A stretch of DNA of 64,000 nucleotides from contig NZ_CP026721.1 of the NCBI RefSeq assembly GCF_004117075.1, forward strand, positions 1,984,001 to 2,048,000. Direction: 5' to 3'. This stretch comes from Fervidobacterium changbaicum (GTDB lineage Bacteria > Thermotogota > Thermotogae > Thermotogales > Fervidobacteriaceae). Positions 25,709-34,830 of this stretch are shown one piece after another. Numbering within the stretch: the stretch's first letter is position 1; every line of letters begins with the position of its first letter. The position numbers and the translations under genes are program-made. Under the pieces are notes generated by a model. It did no database searches and was not told the origin of the DNA. It saw nothing but the letters and a program-made list of their open reading frames with translations.

Positions 25709-26737
25709 TTATTGATTCACTTGTCCGGAATCTTCAGCTTGTTGTGTATCCTCTTCAAACGTTCTTGCGAATTCACCTGACGCGAGTTTGGTTATAAACG
25801 AACTAACGAGGATTTTTATATCGTCGCTGAGCTTAACTCTTCTGTCGATGTAGTAAAGATATCCGATGATGTTCCTGAGCATTTGTGGAGAGTATATTAA
25901 TACGTGGTTGACAGGTGTGTATTTAGAGTCTTTGAATGAAAATCCCAGAAATCTTGCCGCCCGAGGAGATGAAATCCCAAGCTCTTTGGAAAGGTTCGCA
26001 ATATCGGGCCATTTGTATTCCTTCTTTTTCGGAGCAAAGACCACAATGTTTAGTAATTCTATGAAGTGCTTGGAGATGGCGTATGAAACGATGATAGGCT
26101 CGTAATCTTTGGAGATTTCATCTAGCATATCATTTGCTTTAGTGTAGTTCTGTTCTGAGAGAGCAAAGCAGAACTCGTCCAATCTACTTATGGTTCTTTT
26201 ATAGACCACATCCTCAACATCGCGTGGAGTTGGATGGTCACCAGCATAAAGCTGAAGTTTTTCTAGTTCGTTTAGTATAGCGTATTCATCCGGCCCTGTG
26301 AATTTAAATACGGCTTTTGCCGTTTCTTCTGAACATACTATACCGATTTTGCTTGCGACATCGCTTATAAACTTGAGCCATTTGTCTTCTTCCCATTCTT
26401 TTGGTTTTTCAAACGTTAAGACCTCTACCTTTCCCGGTAGCTTAGTGACTTCTTTGCTCACCTTCTCTGTACGTACAAAGACAGTGACCCAACTTGCGGA
26501 TAAGTCAGTAGAGTAAAACTGTGTCTTTTCGTCTTTAGACCACTCATCGAAATCAACCAAATCGTAAACCTTAGCATTTGCAAACAAACCTAAGCTCACA
26601 CCTGCGTTCTTTAGTTCTTCGATTTTGTTATCATCGTCGGCATATATTTTGTGATACTCCACATCTTTTCCTTTTAAGTATTCTCTTATATAAAGTTCCT
26701 TACCGAGCTGGGAATCACCTGTGAGGTAAACAACCAT
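25709..26737 (-). CDS. holA: DNA polymerase III subunit delta
   Basis: A 342-residue clamp-loader delta subunit, which opens the beta clamp. It starts VVYLTGDSQLGKELYIREYL, and contains the domain-II/III feature FKFTGPDEYAILNELEKLQLYAG followed by a helical collar domain. The sequence is divergent, as is normal for delta. ATG 26737 fits family N-termini best; an in-frame TTG at 26761 lacks a ribosome-binding site. It follows the ABC ATPase closely. The IS110 element lies just past its stop codon, which is intact. Confidence 0.88.
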   Translation of the reverse strand: MVVYLTGDSQLGKELYIREYLKGKDVEYHKIYADDDNKIEELKNAGVSLGLFANAKVYDLVDFDEWSKDEKTQFYSTDLSASWVTVFVRTEKVSKEVTKLPGKVEVLTFEKPKEWEEDKWLKFISDVASKIGIVCSEETAKAVFKFTGPDEYAILNELEKLQLYAGDHPTPRDVEDVVYKRTISRLDEFCFALSEQNYTKANDMLDEISKDYEPIIVSYAISKHFIELLNIVVFAPKKKEYKWPDIANLSKELGISSPRAARFLGFSFKDSKYTPVNHVLIYSPQMLRNIIGYLYYIDRRVKLSDDIKILVSSFITKLASGEFARTFEEDTQQAEDSGQVNQ

Positions 26738-26757
26738 ATTCTGCCACTTTCTCCCCT

Positions 26758-27492
26758 TCAAATGCCTTTTGTGGTATTCTCTATGACCTCTACAATCCTA
26801 CCGTTTTCCATTCTCATTATCCTGTTTGCTATCTGAGCAACATTTTGGTCATGTGTTACTATAACGAATGTCGTTCCAAACTCTCTATTAAGCTCGATTA
26901 TTAGCTTCTTTATCTGCTCGCCGTTTTTCACATCGAGTGCACCTGTTGGTTCGTCCGCCCATATGATCTTTGGTTTTGTAGCGAGCGCACGAGCAATTGA
27001 GACCCTTTGTTGTTCTCCACCAGATAACTGTGAAGGGTATGCATCTTTTCTATGGGAGATTCCCATCAATTCGAGCAACTCTAAGGCCCTCTTTCTTGCG
27101 TCTGCAACGGGAACCTTGTTTAAGAGAAGTGGTAATTCTGCGTTCTCTACAGCGGTTAGTACCGGGATCAGATTGAAGAATTGGAATATGAATCCCATAC
27201 TCTTTGCCCTGAATTTTGCCTTTTCTTCTTCGGACATCTTGGTTATCTCCTGGCCGTCAATGACTATCGTCCCTGATGTGGGAATATCGAGCCCTGCCAA
27301 CAAGTTCAACAAAGTAGTTTTTCCCGAACCGGAGGGACCTAAAATCGCAACAATTTCTCCCTTTTTTATCTCCAGGTTCACAGAATCGAGCGCAACAACC
27401 TTTGAACTACCAGAACCGTAAATCTTGGAAAGATTCTCCGCTTTCACTATAGCTTCCACGAGCTCCCCCTGGCCGACATTTTTTAAATCCAT
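26758..27492 (-). CDS. ABC transporter ATP-binding protein, LolD/MacB type
   Basis: A 244-residue ATPase. Walker A GPSGSGKTT, Q-loop FIFQFFNLIPVLTAVEN, signature LSGGEQQRVSIARAL, Walker B IWADEPTGALD and H-loop VTHDQ are present. The FNLIP.LTA.EN and DEPTG.LD wording is typical of ATPases that serve FtsX/MacB-type permeases (lipoprotein release, antibiotic or peptide export). No permease gene is adjacent. GAGGTGA precedes ATG 27492. It is embedded in the coaD-holA operon. Confidence 0.92.
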   Translation of the reverse strand: MDLKNVGQGELVEAIVKAENLSKIYGSGSSKVVALDSVNLEIKKGEIVAILGPSGSGKTTLLNLLAGLDIPTSGTIVIDGQEITKMSEEEKAKFRAKSMGFIFQFFNLIPVLTAVENAELPLLLNKVPVADARKRALELLELMGISHRKDAYPSQLSGGEQQRVSIARALATKPKIIWADEPTGALDVKNGEQIKKLIIELNREFGTTFVIVTHDQNVAQIANRIMRMENGRIVEVIENTTKGI

Positions 27493-27514
27493 AATTTCAC
27501 CTCATCTCATTATC

Positions 27515-28003
27515 TTAAAATCTTAAATTACCAAACTTTTCGCGTAACTTTCTTTCCACAACTTCAGGGACCCATTGGGAAACCTGTCCACCGAAAGATG
27601 CAACTTCTTTAACAAGACTGGAGGAAAGAAACGAATAATTTTTGTCGGTCATAAGGAAGACGGTTTCTACGCCGTTGCATATCTCTTTATTGGCAAGTGC
27701 CATTTGAAGTTCGTATTCGAAATCCGTAACTGCCCTTAAGCCTCTTATAACTACGTTTATATTATTCTTCGTAGTGTATTCCACCAAAAGTCCCGAGAAT
27801 GTTTCAACACGTATATTTGGGATATCCTTAAGACATTCCCTTACCATCTCTACACGCTCTTGGATTGTGAACGTGTAGTTTTTTCTTTTGTTTTCCATAA
27901 CCACTACGTACAGTTCATCGAATAGCTCGGCTGCTCTCCGTGCTATGTCTATGTGACCGTAAGTTATAGGGTCAAATGACCCCGGATAGATTGCTTTAAC
28001 CAT
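27515..28003 (-). CDS. coaD: Phosphopantetheine adenylyltransferase
   Basis: A 162-residue nucleotidyltransferase for the penultimate step of coenzyme A synthesis (4'-phosphopantetheine + ATP to dephospho-CoA). The T/HxGH motif appears as [12 protein letters not shown], and [16 protein letters not shown] and [11 protein letters not shown] are family signatures. The length is typical. CAAGGAG precedes the ATG. It is in the operon with dnaB and holA. Confidence 0.97.
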   Translation of the reverse strand: MVKAIYPGSFDPITYGHIDIARRAAELFDELYVVVMENKRKNYTFTIQERVEMVRECLKDIPNIRVETFSGLLVEYTTKNNINVVIRGLRAVTDFEYELQMALANKEICNGVETVFLMTDKNYSFLSSSLVKEVASFGGQVSQWVPEVVERKLREKFGNLRF

Positions 28004-28038
28004 ACTCTTCCGCTCCTTGTGTTTTATTGTAGTTTATT

Positions 28039-29385
28039 TCAGCTTTCCGAATGGAATACATCAGGTTCGAAGAAGTTTGTAAACGAGGGGTTGAACATAA
28101 GCGTTATTGTACCGATGGGTCCGTTTCGCTGTTTGCCGATGATTATCTCTGTCTCGTGTGGTAGGTCTACATGCTGCTTTTTGTAGTATTCCTCCCTGTA
28201 AAGGAATATCACAACGTCCGCATCTTGTTCGATAGCTCCGGATTCTCTGAGGTCACTGAGACGTGGACGCTTGTCTTCTCTTTGCTCAACCGCTCTCGAT
28301 AACTGAGATAGTGCAATGATGGAAACATCAAGTTCCCTTGCCAGAAGCTTCAATGAACGTGAGATTTCGGATATTTCTTGCTGCCTACTATCTCTTCTAC
28401 CATCACCTAAATCCATGAGCTGCAAGTAATCTATGAATATGGCATCTATATTGTATTCTTTTTTCATCCTCCTGGCTTTTGCCCTCAAGACTCGCGGTTC
28501 CAGATTAGACTCATCATCTATTATTATATTCGCTTTCATCAATCTGGAAGCCCCTTGAACAAGCCTTTTCCACTCTTCGTCACTTAACCAACCTCGTCTG
28601 ACTTTTTGAAGGTCTACAAGTGATTCCATACACAGAAGCCTTTGGATCAGCTGCTCTTTGCTCATCTCCAGACTGAATATCCCGACTGAGGCTTCCCCAA
28701 CTGTTGCCATGTTTTTTGCTAAGTTCAGTGCGAATGCCGTTTTTCCCACGCTTGGACGCGCTGCTATGATTATCAAATCGGACTTGTGAAATCCGGATGT
28801 CATTTCATCGAGCTTCTTAAAGCCCGTTGGAATGCCTGTTACCAAACCTGTGAGTCCTTTAAGGTGCTTTGACCTCAAATCTTCAAGATGTTCAAAGACC
28901 TCAGTCAGAGCACTCCGGATGTCTATGTACGTCTTTGTAGCACGTGACTCCGCTATCCTGAAGACCAGCCGTTCTGCTTCGTCAAGTACTTCGTCTACGT
29001 TGAGTGCTTCATTGTAGGCCTTCTCGACAATAAGGCTACCGGCAGTAATCAGTTCTCTCAAGATCGCCTTGTCCCTTATTATCTGGGCATACATCTCAGC
29101 ATGTGCGGATGTCGGAACGTTATCGGCAAGTTGAGCAACGTACAATTCTCCACCAATCTTGTCAAGAACACCCATCACCTTCAGCCTGTCGCAAACGGAT
29201 ATTATATCAATTGGGAGTCCCTCATCGTGCAGCTGCTCTATGGCGGAGAAGATGTAACGATGCTTAGGATCGTAAAAGTCAGAGGAGCTGACTATCGAAA
29301 CGATGTTATCAATCTTCTCTGGCTCAATCAAAATACTTCCTATCAACGCCTGTTCCGCTTCTATACTGGCAGGTACATTTTTCAC
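28039..29385 (-). CDS. dnaB: Replicative DNA helicase DnaB
   Basis: A 448-residue hexameric helicase. The N-terminal DnaB domain (about residues 1-105; PASIEAEQALIGSIL) precedes the RecA-like domain, with Walker A ARPSVGKTA, FSLEMSKEQLIQRLL, Walker B IFIDYLQLM and the arginine-finger region near the C-terminus. No intein is present. It starts with GTG at 29385, with AGGAGG 8 bp upstream. Part of the lnt-dnaB-coaD gene run. Confidence 0.97.
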   Translation of the reverse strand: MKNVPASIEAEQALIGSILIEPEKIDNIVSIVSSSDFYDPKHRYIFSAIEQLHDEGLPIDIISVCDRLKVMGVLDKIGGELYVAQLADNVPTSAHAEMYAQIIRDKAILRELITAGSLIVEKAYNEALNVDEVLDEAERLVFRIAESRATKTYIDIRSALTEVFEHLEDLRSKHLKGLTGLVTGIPTGFKKLDEMTSGFHKSDLIIIAARPSVGKTAFALNLAKNMATVGEASVGIFSLEMSKEQLIQRLLCMESLVDLQKVRRGWLSDEEWKRLVQGASRLMKANIIIDDESNLEPRVLRAKARRMKKEYNIDAIFIDYLQLMDLGDGRRDSRQQEISEISRSLKLLARELDVSIIALSQLSRAVEQREDKRPRLSDLRESGAIEQDADVVIFLYREEYYKKQHVDLPHETEIIIGKQRNGPIGTITLMFNPSFTNFFEPDVFHSES

Positions 29386-29403
29386 GTTTTCATCCTCCTA
29401 GAG

Positions 29404-30879
29404 TTAATCGAATATCGTCCTCTTCTTCTTTGCTGTAATGCCTACAAGTATCGTCAGAATCAGTGATACGAGGACTATATAATCGCCGTATGTCGCATAA
29501 AATGTTACTTTGTCGTTCGGTTTGACGTACAATAGTCCCCAAGTAGTTTTGTTCTCAGGTAATGTGACGAAATTACCGTATTCATCAACAACACCGCTGA
29601 TACCTGTGTTGGAAACTTGGACGACGTTCCTGCGTGTTTCAACAGCTCTGAAAATCGCCTGGACAAAGTGCTGAACTAATGGAATTCTTGAGTCGTACCA
29701 TCCATCGTTTGTAATGACTATCAAAATGTTCGCTTCTTTTGACATCTTTCTTGAAATATACGGGAAAAAAGACTCAAAGCAGATTTGCAATCCCACTTTC
29801 CCGTAGCCTTCGATATTAAACGTTTTTATTTCTCCGGGGGAGAAATAGTACATTCCCCTCAGAAACGCAAGCCGACCGAATATTTCTTTGTAAGGTAGGT
29901 TCTCTACAAATGGAAAGAGATGGACCTTGTCGTACTTGTCTAAGAACTGTCCATTCGCATAAATTACAGCGCTGTTGAACGCGTTATTTCCAACCAGAGT
30001 TGGATAACCAATCACGAATACCCTGTTTTTAAATTTTTCAAGCAATTTTCTTTCCACTTCCGAGTTTCTTATATCCGTACCTGAGAAGACTGCTTCAGGA
30101 AATATCGTTAATAATGCTGGAGCATTTGAAAAGCTATTTTCAAGGTAATCGATTATTGTGTTTGGATCATATGTGTACTTTACCTTCTGTGGTGTGTTCG
30201 TCTGAGCCAAGACGACAGGTTTATCTCCCACTTTCTTTGGTAGGAATGATTCTACTGTTCCATTTATCAGAAAAATAAGGGCTACGATTGCTAATACAAA
30301 CACAAAATTTTGCTTGTTTGCACGCAGAAGTTTGTAACCTTCGTAGTTTAAAACAACTATGAGAAACACAAGTCCGAGAGTCCCTGTGTACGGGAGTATC
30401 TGGAGTAAGCCCCTAAAATTATAGAGTGCATCACTCAGTCTTCCGCCCGTAAAACCCAAATCACCTATTCCACGCAAGTAATCGGCAATAACGTAAATAG
30501 AAGCTACAAAAAGCGGTTCAAGGAATCTGAATCTGACCTTTTCAGCCCAGAGACCATAGAAAAAACCAAAGAGCAAGAATGGAAGAGCTTCCAGTATGCA
30601 GAAGAGTATAAAAACAAAGAAGCCTGTAGTAGCGTTAAATCGACCGAATAGTTCTGGTAGACTGGTCGTCAGTGTGTTAATTAAATAGTGAAAGTTCGAG
30701 AAAGAGAACACAAAAAAATACAAAAAAGACACGGTTGCAGAAATAAAAGGTCCTTTCTTCTCAAGGGCAAAAAACAGAGGGATTAAAGAAAAGAACACCA
30801 ACCCCCCGTAAAGATAGCCTGGCATTGATAACGTAGTAATTAGCGAGGCTAATAAAGTGTTAAGCAATGTTTGAACCAT
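29404..30879 (-). CDS. lnt: Apolipoprotein N-acyltransferase
   Basis: A 491-residue membrane enzyme that adds the third acyl chain to outer-envelope lipoproteins. About six N-terminal membrane helices (residues 5-190) are followed by a periplasmic nitrilase-like domain. The catalytic triad is visible: Glu in TIFPEAVFSG, Lys in YDKVHLFPF and Cys in GLQICFESFFPY. A final membrane helix lies near the C-terminus. ATG 30879 is chosen because GGGGGAAAGG lies just upstream; the frame extends to a GTG at 30900. Confidence 0.92.
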   Translation of the reverse strand: MVQTLLNTLLASLITTLSMPGYLYGGLVFFSLIPLFFALEKKGPFISATVSFLYFFVFSFSNFHYLINTLTTSLPELFGRFNATTGFFVFILFCILEALPFLLFGFFYGLWAEKVRFRFLEPLFVASIYVIADYLRGIGDLGFTGGRLSDALYNFRGLLQILPYTGTLGLVFLIVVLNYEGYKLLRANKQNFVFVLAIVALIFLINGTVESFLPKKVGDKPVVLAQTNTPQKVKYTYDPNTIIDYLENSFSNAPALLTIFPEAVFSGTDIRNSEVERKLLEKFKNRVFVIGYPTLVGNNAFNSAVIYANGQFLDKYDKVHLFPFVENLPYKEIFGRLAFLRGMYYFSPGEIKTFNIEGYGKVGLQICFESFFPYISRKMSKEANILIVITNDGWYDSRIPLVQHFVQAIFRAVETRRNVVQVSNTGISGVVDEYGNFVTLPENKTTWGLLYVKPNDKVTFYATYGDYIVLVSLILTILVGITAKKKRTIFD

Positions 30880-30916
30880 GATGACCTTTCCCCCTATCAC
30901 CTGTTATATTCCAAAA

Positions 30917-32074
30917 CTACTTCAAAAACTTTTCTAAAACGGCACGTAGTTTTTCAGCGACGTACTCTTGCTCTTCTAGTGTCATGTCAGTGTAAAATGG
31001 GATAGCTATCGTCCTTTGGGAAATTTCTTCAGTTACAGGCAGCATACCTTCTTTCCACCCCAACTCTCTGTACGGTTTTTGCAGATGTACAGGAGCAAAG
31101 TAATTTCTGCATTGAACACCTTCACTCTCTAAGTTCTGCATTATCGCATCGCGAGTGAAACTTGTTGTACCTCTCGGCAATCTAACAACGTACACAAACC
31201 AGGACATCTTGGTAACATAGTCCTTCACAACAGGTAGTTGCAAAGGTAAGTCTCTTAAAAGCATTTCATAGCGCTTAGCTACTTGCATGCGCTTTTCGAT
31301 AATCTCGTTCAACCTGCACATCTGTGACCATCCGAGCGCTGCCGACATTTCATCGATTCTGTAATTGTAACCAACATAGTCGTGAGAGAGCCAGCCCTGG
31401 CCTTCACCTCGACCTTGGTTTCTCAGCGAAACTGACATTTTGTGTATCTTTTCGTTGTTTGTGACAACGATTCCACCTTCACCCGTTGTTATCTGCTTGT
31501 TTGGATAAAAGGCAAATGCTCCAGCCATTCCGAACGTACCAACTTTCTTACCCTTGTACTCACTTCCAAGTGCCTCGCAAGAATCCTCAACAACTATAAT
31601 ATCGTATTTTTCGCTTATTAAGTTTATTTTATCCCAATCCAGTGGATGTCCAAATACATCCACGGCCATTAAAAATATCCTCCGAAATTTGTTGTAATTC
31701 TCTTCCGCTACCGTTTTGAAATGTTCGATATCCATGTTCATCGTCTCAGGTTCTATATCAACGAAGGTAACACTGCCGTTTTCATACAGTGCCACGTTAG
31801 CGGAGGCAACGAACGTGAAGGAAGGAACAATCAACAAGTCTCCTTTCCCAAAATTGAGAGCTTTCAAAATAAGATGGAGAGCGCTTGTGCCACTGGAAAC
31901 GGCAGCAGCGTATTTTGACCCCACGTAATTTGAAATAGCATTTTCAAACATCTCAGTGTAAGGTCCTATGCTAAGTCTTCCCGATTTGAGTACGTTAACT
32001 ACAATATCTATATCTTCGTTTGTTATCTGTGGTTTCGACAGCGGGATAAAGCGCTTTTCGTATGTTTTATCCAT
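30917..32074 (-). CDS. DegT/DnrJ/EryC1 family sugar aminotransferase
   Basis: A 385-residue PLP enzyme of the type that aminates nucleotide-linked keto-sugars. The N-terminal FIPLSKPQITNEDI is typical, followed by SSGTSALHLILKAL, the Asp of EDSCEALGSEYKGKKVG, and the Schiff-base Lys in YPNKQITTGEGG. The ATG at 32074 is preferred because GGAGAG lies upstream; an in-frame ATG at 32098 has none. It could feed surface polysaccharide synthesis. The exact sugar cannot be told. Confidence 0.92.
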   Translation of the reverse strand: MDKTYEKRFIPLSKPQITNEDIDIVVNVLKSGRLSIGPYTEMFENAISNYVGSKYAAAVSSGTSALHLILKALNFGKGDLLIVPSFTFVASANVALYENGSVTFVDIEPETMNMDIEHFKTVAEENYNKFRRIFLMAVDVFGHPLDWDKINLISEKYDIIVVEDSCEALGSEYKGKKVGTFGMAGAFAFYPNKQITTGEGGIVVTNNEKIHKMSVSLRNQGRGEGQGWLSHDYVGYNYRIDEMSAALGWSQMCRLNEIIEKRMQVAKRYEMLLRDLPLQLPVVKDYVTKMSWFVYVVRLPRGTTSFTRDAIMQNLESEGVQCRNYFAPVHLQKPYRELGWKEGMLPVTEEISQRTIAIPFYTDMTLEEQEYVAEKLRAVLEKFLK

Positions 32075-32122
32075 ATTCTCTATCTCTCCTTTTGGCATTT
32101 AAAAAGGATTCTCTCTCAAAAA

Positions 32123-32128
32123 CATTAT
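32123..32128 (-). promoter_or_regulatory. Extended -10 upstream of the DegT gene
   Basis: On the minus strand TGGTATAAT forms an extended -10 about 49 bp before the DegT start. It may start a DegT-lnt-dnaB-coaD-ABC-holA transcript. Confidence 0.5.
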
Positions 32129-32147
32129 ACCACCAAAAAAGTAATCA

Positions 32148-33179
32148 TTATTCAAGCTTTATCCTTTTCAAGAAGTTGTACTCGTTCATCGCCTCTTCAA
32201 ACATGCCCGCCTCTTCGTAAAGCTGTGCAAGGCGCAATCTTTTTTCTTCGTTCAGAGGGTCTTTGTCTACAATTTTTCTGTAAGTCTGCGCAGCGAGTTT
32301 TTTCAAGCCCAGGAGGTAGAAAATTTCGTACCTTGTGTACCTTATTGAGAAAAGCACTATTACAACAAGTACCACGAGAAAAACGGTACTGAAGAGTAGA
32401 TTTTTACCAACGTTCAACAGGTGAGAGAAAAACTCCTTGACGGAAGACCAGATTACAAACCACAATTTGTTTTTCTTGGCTAATATACGCTCAAATCTTT
32501 CGTCTACGAATCCGTGAGCTTTAAAGTCTTTGTACAGCTCCAAAATTCGAGCTTTCATCTCCTTGTCGGCATCTGCGTAACGTTGGTACAGTTCTTCCAG
32601 TACGTATTGCACAAACGCGTTTCTTTTTTCCAAATTCTTCAACACTTCGCTGAAGAGTTTTTCTTTGGTTTTTGTGTCTTTTGATATTATTTCAAGCACG
32701 TCTTTTGCATAATCCTTCACATCGATGGTGAGAACATTTAGAATCAACAAGGCATCAATATTCCGTGAAAGGTTACTGTTTAAGTAATCGATGAGTTTTT
32801 CTTCTCCGAAAATCTCCAAAATATAATATTTCAGATTCGGTTTCAGAGTAGATGTCTTCAAAAACTTTATAAGTCCATCTACGTCTTCTTTGAGCGCAAA
32901 ATCAAAATCTTTGAGTTTCCTTTTGGCATTAAGAATCCTTCCAAGCTGTTCTATCCTTCTGCTTTCTTCATTTGAGACATATGGACTCAATTGTGATATG
33001 TAAGATAGGTACATATCCCAAGCAAAATCTGGGTCTTCTTTCGATTTTTCTAGAATTTCACCAAGGGAGAGGCAGAAAGATGTTGCAGGGGTTAAAAGAA
33101 TCAGGGCAATTATGAATGTAAGCAAACCAAAAGCAAAAGGTTTCCAGGGACCTGAAAACAGTTCTGGTAGATTATTCAT
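32148..33179 (-). CDS. Membrane protein with C-terminal TPR-like repeat, unknown function
   Basis: A 343-residue protein I do not recognise by function. An N-terminal hydrophobic segment (about residues 14-35) serves as signal or anchor. A helical extracytoplasmic region (about 36-250) follows, then a strong membrane helix (LLFSTVFLVVLVVIVLF, about 258-278). A cytoplasmic tail ends in a TPR-like pair (AAQTYRKIVDKDPLNEEKR, then LAQLYEEAGMFEEAMNEY). It overlaps the end of the CDF gene by 8 nt, which suggests translational coupling and sets the start at 33179. Confidence 0.8.
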   Translation of the reverse strand: MNNLPELFSGPWKPFAFGLLTFIIALILLTPATSFCLSLGEILEKSKEDPDFAWDMYLSYISQLSPYVSNEESRRIEQLGRILNAKRKLKDFDFALKEDVDGLIKFLKTSTLKPNLKYYILEIFGEEKLIDYLNSNLSRNIDALLILNVLTIDVKDYAKDVLEIISKDTKTKEKLFSEVLKNLEKRNAFVQYVLEELYQRYADADKEMKARILELYKDFKAHGFVDERFERILAKKNKLWFVIWSSVKEFFSHLLNVGKNLLFSTVFLVVLVVIVLFSIRYTRYEIFYLLGLKKLAAQTYRKIVDKDPLNEEKRLRLAQLYEEAGMFEEAMNEYNFLKRIKLE

Positions 33180-34113
33180 TTTTTCTTTCGTCCTTTTCGA
33201 AACTCTCCTTTGTGAGTCCAAAAGGCTCGTGTTCATCGTTCTCCTCCGGCTCAACGTGGATAACCACATCGTAAATCTCTTTTGTTTCACACAGGTGCTT
33301 CTTTATGCATTTTGTAATCTCATGTGCGTCTTTAACATTCATTTTACCATCTACTTCGATATCCATGTCTATGTCGAATTTTCCTCCAACCTTTCTTACA
33401 CGCACCTTGTGGGGATTGTGCGCGCCGCATTTTTGGCAAGCTTCGAAGACCTTTTCGTAAATCCACATCTCTTCTTTTCTAAGTCCATCCATTAAGTCAT
33501 GGGCGTTCTCTTCAAAAACTTCCCACGCTACCTTTATTATTATACCAGACATCACGATTCCAACCAAAGGGTCCATCCACGCCAGACCGATTTTATTAAG
33601 TGCAACTCCTACAAAAACCAAGCTTGACATTATGATGTCGTTTCTCATGTTCTTGGCTTCTGCAACCATAGAATTGCTCTTGTACTTCTTGCCAGTTGTG
33701 TATTCGATCAGAAAGAGGAATGTTTTTCCACCTACGGAGAGAATAGCTGCGAGCAATGGGAGGATCCCCATCAAAACTTCGTACTCCCCTGTTATCAACC
33801 TTTTCGCACTCTCAATAAGCAAACTCACACCTGCGTAGAAGATGACGAAAGATATTATTTTTGCACCTATGTTCTCAGCTTTATGATGTCCGTAGGGATG
33901 GCCTTTATCAGGGGGTCTTCTAGAAATCAAGGTTGCGACTAGCATTGTAGAAGATGTTAGGATATCCGTTGACGTATCAATACCATCAGCCAGAACAGCC
34001 ATACTCTTGAAAATGAGGCCGATGCTGACCTTGAGTACCGCAAGTAAGATGTTCGTAAAAACAGCGATAAGTGCCACCTTTTTGATAGCTTTGTCTGCGT
34101 TTAGCTCGCTCAA
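33172..34113 (-). CDS. Cation diffusion facilitator transporter
   Basis: A 313-residue CDF efflux protein for divalent metals (Zn, Fe, Mn or Co). Six membrane helices include the metal-site motifs LADGIDTSTD and HPYGHHKAENIG. The C-terminal cytoplasmic domain (about 205-290) has the alternating pattern HKVRVRKVGGKFDIDMDIEV. TTG 34113 is preferred because AAAGGAG lies 8 bp upstream; an in-frame GTG at 34122 abuts that sequence. Metal specificity is not predictable. Confidence 0.92.
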   Translation of the reverse strand: MSELNADKAIKKVALIAVFTNILLAVLKVSIGLIFKSMAVLADGIDTSTDILTSSTMLVATLISRRPPDKGHPYGHHKAENIGAKIISFVIFYAGVSLLIESAKRLITGEYEVLMGILPLLAAILSVGGKTFLFLIEYTTGKKYKSNSMVAEAKNMRNDIIMSSLVFVGVALNKIGLAWMDPLVGIVMSGIIIKVAWEVFEENAHDLMDGLRKEEMWIYEKVFEACQKCGAHNPHKVRVRKVGGKFDIDMDIEVDGKMNVKDAHEITKCIKKHLCETKEIYDVVIHVEPEENDEHEPFGLTKESFEKDERKNE

Positions 34114-34137
34114 AAAGGTCACTCCTTTCTGCTCAAA

Positions 34138-34172
34138 ATAGAAAAATCAAGGGGCTTTGCGCCCCTTGATTT
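34138..34172 (-). terminator. Terminator of infC-rpmI-rplT
   Basis: On the minus strand ATCAAGGGGC pairs with GCCCCTTGAT (arms 34146-34155 and 34161-34170), followed by TTTTTCT. Confidence 0.9.
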
Positions 34173-34188
34173 TGAGAATCATTATCAA

Positions 34189-34545
34189 TTATTTTCCGAG
34201 AGCTGTCTTTGCGATCTTTACGTACTCTTTGAAGCTTTCTGGATCGTTTACCGCAAGCTCAGCAAGCATCTTTCTGTTGATTGTCACATTCGCAAGTTTA
34301 AGCCCGTGGATAAGTTCGTTGTATTTGAGTCCTTCATTTCTTGCTGCGATGTTAATTCTTGTGATCCAGAGTTTTCTGAAGTTACCCTTCTTATTTCTTC
34401 TACCATCAAATGCGAACTTGAGTGCTCTGTAGTAAGATTGCTTTGCAAGTGAATACCTTCTGCTGAGTGCTCCTCTGAAACCTTTGACAAACTTCAGAAA
34501 TTTTTTCTTTTTCTTCTTCGCATTCACAGCATTCTTAACGCGCAT
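34189..34545 (-). CDS. rplT: 50S ribosomal protein L20
   Basis: A 118-residue L20, essential for early large-subunit assembly. GFRGALSRRYSLAKQSYYRALKFAFDGRRNKKG and WITRINIAARNEGLKYNELIHGL are conserved. In many bacteria L20 represses this operon through its leader RNA. AAGGAGG precedes the ATG. Confidence 0.98.
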   Translation of the reverse strand: MRVKNAVNAKKKKKKFLKFVKGFRGALSRRYSLAKQSYYRALKFAFDGRRNKKGNFRKLWITRINIAARNEGLKYNELIHGLKLANVTINRKMLAELAVNDPESFKEYVKIAKTALGK

Positions 34546-34582
34546 AGTTATTCCTCCTTATTCGGTTTGATTTTTTATCTAC

Positions 34583-34786
34583 TTATTTTTTGCCAAGAAG
34601 TCTGAGGATTCTTGGCTTGTCAGCATTTGAAACAACATCTTCGAGTCTTAATGCGCGAAGTGTCGACCTTCTCTTCTTTCCAGTTTTGTGCCATGCGTTA
34701 GCATGTCTGCGCATAATCTTTCCATTCTTTGTTACTCTGAACCTTTTGGCAGCAGTCTTGCTTACTTTCATCTTCTTCTTGGCCAT
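34583..34786 (-). CDS. rpmI: 50S ribosomal protein L35
   Basis: A 67-residue basic L35 with MKVSKTAAKRFRVTKNGKIM and a C-terminal conserved NADKPRILRLL. It lies between infC and rplT as usual. GGAGGG precedes the ATG. Confidence 0.98.
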   Translation of the reverse strand: MAKKKMKVSKTAAKRFRVTKNGKIMRRHANAWHKTGKKRRSTLRALRLEDVVSNADKPRILRLLGKK

Positions 34787-34830
34787 TGTTTTTCCCTCCT
34801 ACTTGGTATTATTTTTTGTATCTCCAACTC

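Noticed and set aside
28039-29385. Intein in dnaB
   Set aside because: dnaB is a common intein host, but the protein is a normal 448 residues with contiguous Walker motifs.
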